A DNA stretch of 64,000 nucleotides, from positions 3,348,001 through 3,412,000 of the forward strand of contig NZ_BJOR01000001.1 in NCBI RefSeq assembly GCF_006540305.1. Direction: 5' to 3'. Made by a program: the position numbers and the translations under genes. Source of the DNA: Streptomyces sp. 6-11-2 (GTDB lineage Bacteria > Actinomycetota > Actinomycetes > Streptomycetales > Streptomycetaceae). Positions within the stretch are counted from its first letter, which is position 1; each line of letters begins with the position of its first letter. The notes beneath the pieces are model-generated. The model ran no database searches, was not told where the DNA came from, and saw nothing but the letters and a program-made list of their open reading frames with translations. Positions 34,566 through 41,114 of the stretch are shown here, piece after piece.

Positions 34566-35522
34566 ATGTCCATAGCCAGTCGTGTCTCCGCCGCCCGCCT
34601 GCTGGGAACGGGCGCCGCGACGCTCGCCCTGTGTGCCGCCTCCGTCGCCGCCGCCTCCGGTGCCTGGGCCCACGGCGCGCCCGGCGGCGAGGGCTGGAAG
34701 GGCGGCGGCCGCTACCAGCCCGGTACGGGCGCCGGCACGGTCACCGAGAGCGACCGCTGCCAGTTCTCGCTCGACGGCAAAAACTTCTACGACGCCGTCA
34801 AGGTCGACGACCAGAACCTGCGGCCGACCGAGGACGGCAAGGTCCACATCACGGTCCGCACCGCCCGCGACGCCACGGCCTGCACCGCCTCCCTGGCCTC
34901 CTACCTCGCCCGCGGCGCCACCTTCGCCACCTCCGGCGAACAGGTGTTCGTCGACTTCGACACGGTGACGGTGAAGCGGGGCGAGACCGGCTCCCTCGAC
35001 ATCGCCGTCCCGGACGCGGGCTGCTTCGCCCAGATCGACCTGTACCGCGGCGCGGTCAAGTTCGACGGCAAGACGGACGCGAACGACGGCTTCGAGCACG
35101 GCGACCTGCCCAAGGGCCCGGACCGCCCGGTCATCAAGGACAAGCTGATCGCGGCCTGGAACGGCGGCACCAAGGACTGCACGGCCGCCGAGGAGCAGCC
35201 CCCGGCCACGACGCCGGCCCCGTCCGCCCCCGAGTCGTCGGCCCCGGCCGAGGAGCCGACGCTCACGGCCACGAAGAGCCCCGCCGAGACGGAGAGCCCG
35301 TCGTCGGCCCCGGCGACGCCGCCGAGCGAGGCCCCGGCCCCGTCGGCCTCCGAGTCCACCACCGCACCGGCCCCGGCCCCGAACGGCGGCAGCGGCGACC
35401 TCGCCGAGACCGGCGGCGGCAGCGGCACCGGCCTCGTCGCCGGCGGCGCTGCGGTGCTGCTGGCGGGCGGCGCGGCGCTCGTCGTCGCCACGCGTCGCCG
35501 GGCGGCGAAGCAGGCCTCCTGA
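34566..35522 (+). CDS. Sortase-anchored (LAETG) surface protein
   Basis: A 318-aa protein starting at ATG 34566 with a signal peptide ending near AWA-HG (residues 1-36). The middle (~60-205) is a beta-rich domain with four cysteines (RCQFSLDG, TACTASLAS, AGCFAQIDL, KDCTAAEE). A Pro/Ala/Thr/Ser wall-spanning linker follows, then the sorting signal LAETG, a hydrophobic helix (GLVAGGAAVLLAGGAALVVA) and a basic tail (TRRRAAK). LAxTG is the motif cleaved by class E sortases in Streptomyces, so the protein is covalently attached to peptidoglycan. Ligand or partner unknown. Confidence 0.88.
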   Translation: MSIASRVSAARLLGTGAATLALCAASVAAASGAWAHGAPGGEGWKGGGRYQPGTGAGTVTESDRCQFSLDGKNFYDAVKVDDQNLRPTEDGKVHITVRTARDATACTASLASYLARGATFATSGEQVFVDFDTVTVKRGETGSLDIAVPDAGCFAQIDLYRGAVKFDGKTDANDGFEHGDLPKGPDRPVIKDKLIAAWNGGTKDCTAAEEQPPATTPAPSAPESSAPAEEPTLTATKSPAETESPSSAPATPPSEAPAPSASESTTAPAPAPNGGSGDLAETGGGSGTGLVAGGAAVLLAGGAALVVATRRRAAKQAS

Positions 35523-35532
35523 CCCCCGCGGA

Positions 35533-36543
35533 TCAGCTCGCGGGGTGCCGGGGGTGCTGACCCGGGCGTTGACCTAGGCGGTCCCCGGTGCCCTCGACGG
35601 TGGTCAGGTACAGCCGGACGTACCGCTCGGCGTCGATGTCCAACGCCACGTCCACCAGGGCCTGTTCGCGGGCCTCTCCGTGCAGTTCCGCCTCGCCCGG
35701 ACGCGGGCGGCGGTCGACGACCGTCTGCCCGCGGGCCGGGCCCGGCGCGAGGTTCACCTCCACCGGCAGCCGGTGGGTGGTCAACCCCTCGGGGTCGGCC
35801 ACCGAGCACACCGTGCCCGCGTCGCCGAGGACGCCGTGCGGGGCGCCCTCGCCGGCGGCCGGGTCGGGGCGGGACAGCAGCAGTCCGGCCAGCCGGGCGC
35901 CGGGCTCGTCGCGCCCGCGCAGCCGCCGTACGTCCGCCTCCGGCACGAGCACCCGCTGGAACACGTCGAGCCCGTACATCGTGATCGGCACGCCCGCGGT
36001 GAGCAGGACGGCGGCGGCCTCCGGATCGTGCCAGACGTTGAACTCGGCGACGGGCGTGGCGTTTCCGGTGGCGACCGCACCGCCCATGAACACGATCCGC
36101 TCGATGTTGCGGGTGACCTCGGGGTGGGTGCGCAGCAGCAGGGCGATGTTCGTCAGCGGCGCGGTGGGGATCAGGGTGACCGGGCGGTCGCAGTCCAGGA
36201 TCGCGTGGCGGAGCAGCGTCACGGCGTCCACGTCGGCGGGACGGCGGGCCGGCGCGGGCAGCCCGAGGTCGCCCATGCCGTCCTTGCCGTGCACATGAAG
36301 TGCGGTGCGCAGGGGTTCGAGCAGCGGCCGTTCGGCGCCCCGCGCGACCGGGACGGCGGGAGCGCGCGCCTGCTCCAGGACGGTCAGCGTGTTCCGTACC
36401 ACCTGGTCCACGTCCGTGTTCCCGGCCACACAGGAGACCGCGCGCAGGTCGAGGCCCGGGTGGCGGACGGCGAACAGCAGGGCGAGCGCGTCGTCGACGC
36501 CGGTGTCGCAGTCGATGATCACAGGAGTGGGCCGCGAGGTCAC
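35533..36543 (-). CDS. Nucleoside hydrolase (inosine-uridine preferring type)
   Basis: A 336-aa enzyme starting at GTG 36543 with GAAGGAGCG upstream. The N-terminal metal motif IIDCDTGVDDAL (Asp11, Asp13, Asp17, Asp18) binds calcium, and further family motifs are VVRNTLTVLE, IVFMGGAVATGN and EFNVWHDPEAA. It hydrolyses the N-glycosidic bond of ribonucleosides for salvage. The family's downstream part is present, although the last ~25 residues (DRLGQRPGQHPRHPAS) look extra. The upstream DNA carries a 41-bp tandem repeat that may affect expression. Confidence 0.9.
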   Translation of the reverse strand: MTSRPTPVIIDCDTGVDDALALLFAVRHPGLDLRAVSCVAGNTDVDQVVRNTLTVLEQARAPAVPVARGAERPLLEPLRTALHVHGKDGMGDLGLPAPARRPADVDAVTLLRHAILDCDRPVTLIPTAPLTNIALLLRTHPEVTRNIERIVFMGGAVATGNATPVAEFNVWHDPEAAAVLLTAGVPITMYGLDVFQRVLVPEADVRRLRGRDEPGARLAGLLLSRPDPAAGEGAPHGVLGDAGTVCSVADPEGLTTHRLPVEVNLAPGPARGQTVVDRRPRPGEAELHGEAREQALVDVALDIDAERYVRLYLTTVEGTGDRLGQRPGQHPRHPAS

Positions 36544-36891
36544 AGGGCGCTCCTTCCGTCGTGCGGGGTCCGTCGTGAGGTTCCGCCGTACGAGTTCCGC
36601 CGTACGGGGTCCGTCGTGAGGTTCCGCCGTACGAGTTCCGCCGTACGGGGTCCGTCGTGAGGTTCCGCCGTACGGGTGCCACGTTCGGGTACCGCGTACG
36701 GGGCCATCACCATCGTCACTTGCCCCGCCCGGTGCCGCGCGCGCCCGCCCGCCGGCCTTCCCCCCTCCACGGCGCTCACCCGGACGGACCGGCGCGCTGG
36801 TGGGCGGGGCCGCCCGGTGGTGCCGTGGGAGGAGCGCCGCCGCCCGGACGCCAGGTCCGCGGCGCGCGTTCCGTCCCGTCTGGAGGCATGC
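36544..36891. other. 348-base divergent region with tandem repeats
   Basis: It contains the 41-bp repeat array (36565-36675), described separately, and the ribosome site TGGAGG (36881-36886) of the lipoprotein gene. No other gene is supported. Confidence 0.5.
36565..36675. repeat. 41-bp tandem repeat, ~2.6 copies
   Basis: The unit starts GGGGTCCGTCGTGAGGTTCC and repeats at 36565, 36606 and 36647. Inside it, TTCCGCCGTAC occurs twice per unit. The array lies just upstream of the nucleoside hydrolase start, in promoter position. Confidence 0.88.
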
Positions 36892-37662
36892 ATGTCCCGT
36901 ACCCCGGCCCGTGTCCTGGCCGCCTCCGCGCTCTGCGCGGCCGTCCTGCTGACCGGGGCCGCCTGCACCGCCGGGCAGTCCGGCCGGGCCGTCCACGCCT
37001 CCACGCCGGTGGCCACCCGCGGGCCCGGCCCCGCCGCCGCGCCGGCCGGCGCGCTCACGCCGGACCAGGCGCGGGCCGCGCTGCTGACCCAGGCCGACCT
37101 CGGATCGCCGTGGGCGCCGACCCAGGGCGCGGCGACCTGGCGGGACGGTGTGCTCAAGGCACAGGCCGACATCTCCGAGTGCGGGCGCCTCCTCGACGCC
37201 CTCTACACCGAGGAACCGTTCGGCACTCCCTCGGGCGCGCACGCGGTGGCCGCCTACGACGACGGCGACTACAGGGCCCAGTTGCGCCACCAGGTGCTCG
37301 CGCTGCGCGCCCCGGACGTGGACCGCACCCTCGCCTGGCTCAAGACCATGCCGCAGACCTGCGCGGACTTCACCGCCACGGCCACGAACTCCGACTTCCT
37401 GGACGTACGGGTCGCGGACCTCGCCCTGCCGAACGTCGGCGACGCCCGTCAGGGCCTGCGCCTCACCTTCACCACCGAGTCGTACGAGGACATCCTGACC
37501 ACCCTCACCCTGGACCTCGCCACGGTTCGCGTCGGCGACGACGCGATCGTCCTCACCACCGGCGCCCCGGGCACCCTGCCGCAGGACGCCACCGCACAGG
37601 CGGTCCAGCACGCCGTGGACCGCCTGACGGCGGTGCACGGCAAGGCACGGACCCCGGCCTGA
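36892..37662 (+). CDS. Lipoprotein, unknown function
   Basis: A 256-aa protein starting at ATG 36892 (TGGAGG upstream). The signal peptide ends at LLTGAAC, with Cys as the likely acylated residue. The mature part starts with a Pro/Ala linker, then a PknH-sensor-like pattern: LTPDQARAALLTQADLGSPWAP, two cysteines (SECGRLLD and PQTCADFTA), and the alternating VRVADLALPNVGDA and RVGDDAIVLTTG strands. This recalls the extracellular sensor-domain fold of actinobacterial lipoproteins. Function unknown. Confidence 0.75.
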   Translation: MSRTPARVLAASALCAAVLLTGAACTAGQSGRAVHASTPVATRGPGPAAAPAGALTPDQARAALLTQADLGSPWAPTQGAATWRDGVLKAQADISECGRLLDALYTEEPFGTPSGAHAVAAYDDGDYRAQLRHQVLALRAPDVDRTLAWLKTMPQTCADFTATATNSDFLDVRVADLALPNVGDARQGLRLTFTTESYEDILTTLTLDLATVRVGDDAIVLTTGAPGTLPQDATAQAVQHAVDRLTAVHGKARTPA

Positions 37663-37996
37663 GCCCGGTCGGCCGCCGTCGCCGGTCGCCTGTGAGCCGC
37701 GCCCGCAACCGCCGTGCGCACGCACGGATCTCGGCCACGGTGCACGGTCCGCGAGACCTCCAGTCACGGTCGAACCTCTTCCCTCGGCGCGGCTGTCGTC
37801 CCTGGCCCGCGCGCCCCGGGACCAGACGCACCCACACGCGCCGAACGGAGAACCGCACGAACGCGAGTCCCCGGCCCGGGGTGCGCGGCGGGTACCCCCC
37901 GCGCACCCCGGGAAACCGCCCCGCAAACCGTCCCCGGAAGCCACGGAATCCGCCCCCAGGGCCGCGCCCCGCCGCCGTCAGCGCGGCGGGCGGCCG
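37663..37996. other. 334-base convergent intergenic region
   Basis: No gene is supported between the ends of two convergent genes. Its main feature is the hairpin at 37875-37912. Confidence 0.5.
37875..37912. terminator. Strong hairpin between convergent genes
   Basis: CCCGGGGTGCGCGG (37875-37888) pairs perfectly with CCGCGCACCCCGGG (37899-37912), a 14-bp stem with a 10-base loop. Confidence 0.7.
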
Positions 37997-39340
37997 TCAC
38001 AGCGGAGGCTGCGCCGGGGCCGGGCCCAGGGTCGTGGTGCCGGGGGCGGTGCGGTGGCCGAGGCCGGTGCGGTAGGCGTCCAGGGCGGCCTCCACACGGC
38101 CGGTGCGGCGCAGCAGATCACCGAGGAGGCGGCACAGGTCGGCCAGGTCGCCGGCCGCGCCCGCCCGCTCCAGCAGGCTCAGCGCACGCACGTAGTGCTC
38201 CTCGGCGGCCTCCGTGTCGCGGGCGTCCTCGGCGATGATGCCGAGCAGGCGGTGCGCGGCGGCGGCGTGCACGGCGCCCCGCTCGGGGGAGAGGTCGCCC
38301 AGGACGTTCCGCAGCAGGCCGGCTGCCTCCTCGGACTTGCCGCGCCGGTGCAGGACGTCGGCCAGCTCGACCGCGACCTGGCTGGTGTAGAGCGCGGCAC
38401 GCTTGGCGGACAGCATGGCCTGGGCGGCCCGCAACTCCTCCTCGGCACGCTCCAGTTCGCCGTTCTGCGCGCACACATAGCCGCGCATCCAGTGGCAGTT
38501 GGCGAGTTCGGTGCGCAACTGGAGGGCGCGGTAGAGCTCGGCGGCCTTGGCGAGCGAGGCGTCGGCCTCGGCGATCCGGCCCTCGGCGAGCAGGGTGCGG
38601 GCCACCGACCGGTGCATCCGGGCCACCAGCGCGGGATCACCCGCCTGCGGGGCCAGCGCGAGCGCGAACTCGGCCGCCTGGGCCGCCCGGGCGTGCGCCC
38701 CCATGTCCATGTACGGCCCGATGACTCCGGCGTAGAGCAGCAGCAGCGCGTCCGGGTCGTGCAGCCCGCCCCGGTTGAGCTCGTCGAGGGTGGACTCCAT
38801 CAGATAGACGGCGTACCGCAGCTCCCCCGCCAGGTAGTGGGAGACGGCGCGGCCGCGCAGCGCGGGGACCCGGGCGGGCAGCGGTGCGTCGGCGAGGGCC
38901 CGCTCGGACCGTTCGAAGAACTGCCGGCCGCTCTCCAGTTCGCCGGTCTCCAGGGCGCATTCACCGAGCCCCAGCAGCGCCTCGGCCTGGACGTCGACGA
39001 GTTCGTGCTCCTCGGCCTCCGCCAGCAGCCGGGTGTACTGCTCGGCCGCCTTCACCGACTCCCCGGTGGCGAGCGTGCGCCGGGCCTCGGTCAGTCTGAG
39101 GCGCAGGTCGGTGGCGAGATGGGCGGGGCGTCCGGTGGCGAGTTCGTCGAAGGCGACCCCGAGCCGCTCGGCGACGTGCTTGAGCGCCTCGTCGGAGGGC
39201 CGGACCCGTCCCGCCTCGAGCGTGGAGATGTACGCGGGGGTGTACGCCGGCTCCGCCAGCTGCCGCTGGGTCAGGCCCCGTTCCCGCCGTAGCCGCTGAA
39301 CCCTGCGCCCGATGGTCTCCGGGTCGTCCCGCTTCGCCAT
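37997..39340 (-). CDS. XRE-type regulator with TPR-like repeats
   Basis: A 447-aa regulator starting at ATG 39340; upstream in-frame starts lack support. Residues ~8-65 are a canonical HTH_3 domain (IGRRVQRLRRERGLTQRQLAE ... YISTLEAGRVRPSDEAL). The rest is a series of helical pairs resembling TPRs (LGECALETGELESGRQFFERSE, AAQAAEFALALAPQAG, AVELADVLHRRGKSEEA), as in RRNPP-like and Streptomyces differentiation regulators, which may bind peptides or partner proteins. The dyad GCGTT-A-AACGC (39483-39493), which is upstream and divergent, is a candidate operator. Targets unknown. Confidence 0.88.
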   Translation of the reverse strand: MAKRDDPETIGRRVQRLRRERGLTQRQLAEPAYTPAYISTLEAGRVRPSDEALKHVAERLGVAFDELATGRPAHLATDLRLRLTEARRTLATGESVKAAEQYTRLLAEAEEHELVDVQAEALLGLGECALETGELESGRQFFERSERALADAPLPARVPALRGRAVSHYLAGELRYAVYLMESTLDELNRGGLHDPDALLLLYAGVIGPYMDMGAHARAAQAAEFALALAPQAGDPALVARMHRSVARTLLAEGRIAEADASLAKAAELYRALQLRTELANCHWMRGYVCAQNGELERAEEELRAAQAMLSAKRAALYTSQVAVELADVLHRRGKSEEAAGLLRNVLGDLSPERGAVHAAAAHRLLGIIAEDARDTEAAEEHYVRALSLLERAGAAGDLADLCRLLGDLLRRTGRVEAALDAYRTGLGHRTAPGTTTLGPAPAQPPL

Positions 39341-39482
39341 GCGGTTCATCATGCCAGTAAGCCGAGTTGCGGCGAGCCGTCTCCACTGACCGGAGGTCAG
39401 CACCGGACCTTATGCGCAGCGGACCCCAACTCGCCCTGGCGCCCTTTTCGTTCGGCCTCCTCACCCCCTACGTTGGAGAGTG

Positions 39483-39493
39483 CGTTAAACGCG
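39483..39493. promoter_or_regulatory. GCGTTAAACGC dyad, possible operator
   Basis: This perfect 11-base palindrome lies between the divergent HTH regulator (39340) and the short exported ORF (39529). It overlaps the likely promoter region of both. Confidence 0.35.
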
Positions 39494-39528
39494 CTTAATC
39501 CATCACTGTCGTTGCGAGGTCGGTTGCC

Positions 39529-39693
39529 GTGCTCGGACGCACTGTCGCGCGCCAAGGACACTTCTCCGCACGTTGCGTCAGAGGATTCGGCGCGGCCGTC
39601 ATAGCCGTGGCCGCCCTGGTCGCGGCGGCCAACGCCGGACCGGTGCCCGCGGCCGACCCGGTACCCGCCCCGCAGGCGGTCCAGACCCGCTAG
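39529..39693 (+). pseudogene. Signal-peptide fragment truncated by a CTAG element end
   Basis: A 54-codon frame starting at GTG 39529 encodes a clear export signal (RGFGAAVIAVAALVAAANAG) and a short Pro/Ala-rich mature start (PADPVPAPQAVQTR). Its TAG (39691-39693) is the first TAG of a CTAGTGCTGTG element end. The product has almost no mature domain, so it is probably the 5' remnant of a secreted protein gene cut by the insertion. A short functional exported peptide cannot be excluded. Confidence 0.5.
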
Positions 39694-39718
39694 TGCTGTG
39701 ACCGGAAAGCTTCACCGG
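39690..39718 (+). mobile_element. Solo CTAG element end (copy B)
   Basis: This 29-bp sequence begins CTAGTGCTGTGACCGGAAAG and matches the ends of the elements at 3357 and 61872. I see no partner end nearby. It points toward the caspase operon, whose last stop codon lies 7 bases away. Confidence 0.6.
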
Positions 39719-39725
39719 GTCGTGC

Positions 39726-41114
39726 TCAGCCCGGCAGCGCTCGGCGCAGTGCCTCGTCCAGCCGGCCGGCCAGCACCGCGTCACTGGGCGGGTCGTCGGT
39801 GAACAGCGCACCCAGCTGAGCGGTGAAGGTCTGGGTGAACGCCCCGTAGAGCGGGGTCCGCGGTCGGGAGACCGCCCGCTGGAGGGCGGGCAGCAGGATG
39901 CCGCGGGCGTAACCGGGACGGCCGGCGGCGTCGCGGGGCATGCGGTCGGTGCTCTCACCGGTGGGCGACGCCGACGGCGAGCCGCCGGAGGCGGACGCGG
40001 ACGTGCAGCGGACGCGGTCGTCGGTGTAGGCCGACGTACGGGTCGCGGCGAAGCCCGCGTCCAGCAGGCAGCGTTCGCTCTGGGGGCTGGTGAGGAACGT
40101 GATCAGCTCGGCCGCCTTCCCGGCCCGCTGCGAGGACCGGGTGACCGCCAGGTTCTGCCCGCCGAGCACCGCCCGGCCGGGCAGCGGGGCCACACCGAGA
40201 TCCTGCTCGGCGAAACTCTGGTGGAGCGTGCCGTAGGCGTACGGCCACTGCCGCAGGAAGGCGGTGCGGCCGTCCTCGAAGTCGCTGAGCGAGGACGCCT
40301 CGTCGGAGCTCAGGGCGCTGTCCAGGGTGTACGGCTTGTCGGTGCGCCGGCGCAGCTCCGCGATGCCGTCGGTCAGCTCCCGCAGACCGCCGGTGTAGCG
40401 GCCGGAGCCGTCAGTGAGCGCGAAGTCGTCGGTCGCCGAGGCGAACGCCTCCACGGCGTTGACCGTACGGCCCTCGTAGGCGGCCAGTTGCGTGGTCCAG
40501 AGCTTCTCGTACCCCTTGGGCGGGCGGGCGTCGAGGGTGTCACCGAGGCCGAGCAGGTCGTGCCAGGTGCGGATCGCGTCGGGGCCGGTGCGCTGGACGC
40601 CCGCCCGGCTCAGGTAGTCGCGCCGGTAGTAGAGCAGACCCACGTCGCTGTTGAACGGCACCGCGTACACCTTGCCCTTCCAGCGGGCGGTGTCGGCCAC
40701 CGACGCGATGACGTCGTCGTCGACGGCGTCGTCGGACAGCCGCCCGACCAGGTCCGCCTCGGCGAACTCCGGTACCCAGGTGACGTCCAGGTTGACCACG
40801 TCGTAGTGGGCGCTGCCCGACTGGAGCGCGCCCAGCAGCTGGCTGCGCTGCTGGTCGGCGGAGCCCGGCAGTTCCACCAGGCGGGCGTGGTAGCCGGAGT
40901 CCTGCTGCTCCTGCTGCCGGTTCCAGGCGTCGATGAGCTGCTGGCGGACGCCGTTCTTGCCGGTCACGTCCCGGCCGCTGGCCACCACGATGTCCCCGGG
41001 CACGTCGGCGGCGGGCGTCTGCCCGTCCCGTGGCCCGCCCCCGGTGCAGGCGGTGGCCGCGAGCAGCGGCAGCACCAGCAGCCGGGCGAGCGTCGCGGCC
41101 GGTCGTCGTGCCAT
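39726..41114 (-). CDS. Solute-binding lipoprotein of the caspase operon
   Basis: A 462-aa protein starting at ATG 41114, which shares one base with the stop of the caspase-VWA gene (TGATG), so it is translationally coupled. The signal peptide ends at LLAATAC (likely acylated Cys). The mature part has the family-1 extracellular solute-binding fold: DIVVASGRDVTGKNGVRQQLIDAWNRQ, YDVVNLDVTWVPEFAEADLV, VYAVPFNSDVGLLYYRRDYL and AFLRQWPYAYGTL. Such proteins normally feed sugar ABC transporters, but no permease or ATPase gene is nearby. Here it may sense or present a ligand to the membrane receptor encoded upstream (inference). A Ser/Gly/Pro-rich insertion (SASASGGSPSASPTG) is atypical. Confidence 0.88.
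   Translation of the reverse strand: MARRPAATLARLLVLPLLAATACTGGGPRDGQTPAADVPGDIVVASGRDVTGKNGVRQQLIDAWNRQQEQQDSGYHARLVELPGSADQQRSQLLGALQSGSAHYDVVNLDVTWVPEFAEADLVGRLSDDAVDDDVIASVADTARWKGKVYAVPFNSDVGLLYYRRDYLSRAGVQRTGPDAIRTWHDLLGLGDTLDARPPKGYEKLWTTQLAAYEGRTVNAVEAFASATDDFALTDGSGRYTGGLRELTDGIAELRRRTDKPYTLDSALSSDEASSLSDFEDGRTAFLRQWPYAYGTLHQSFAEQDLGVAPLPGRAVLGGQNLAVTRSSQRAGKAAELITFLTSPQSERCLLDAGFAATRTSAYTDDRVRCTSASASGGSPSASPTGESTDRMPRDAAGRPGYARGILLPALQRAVSRPRTPLYGAFTQTFTAQLGALFTDDPPSDAVLAGRLDEALRRALPG

Noticed and set aside
36543..37944. N-terminal extension of the nucleoside hydrolase frame up to 37944
   Set aside because: The extension crosses the tandem repeat and the opposite-strand lipoprotein gene. 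GTG 36543 has a strong ribosome site and gives the normal family length.
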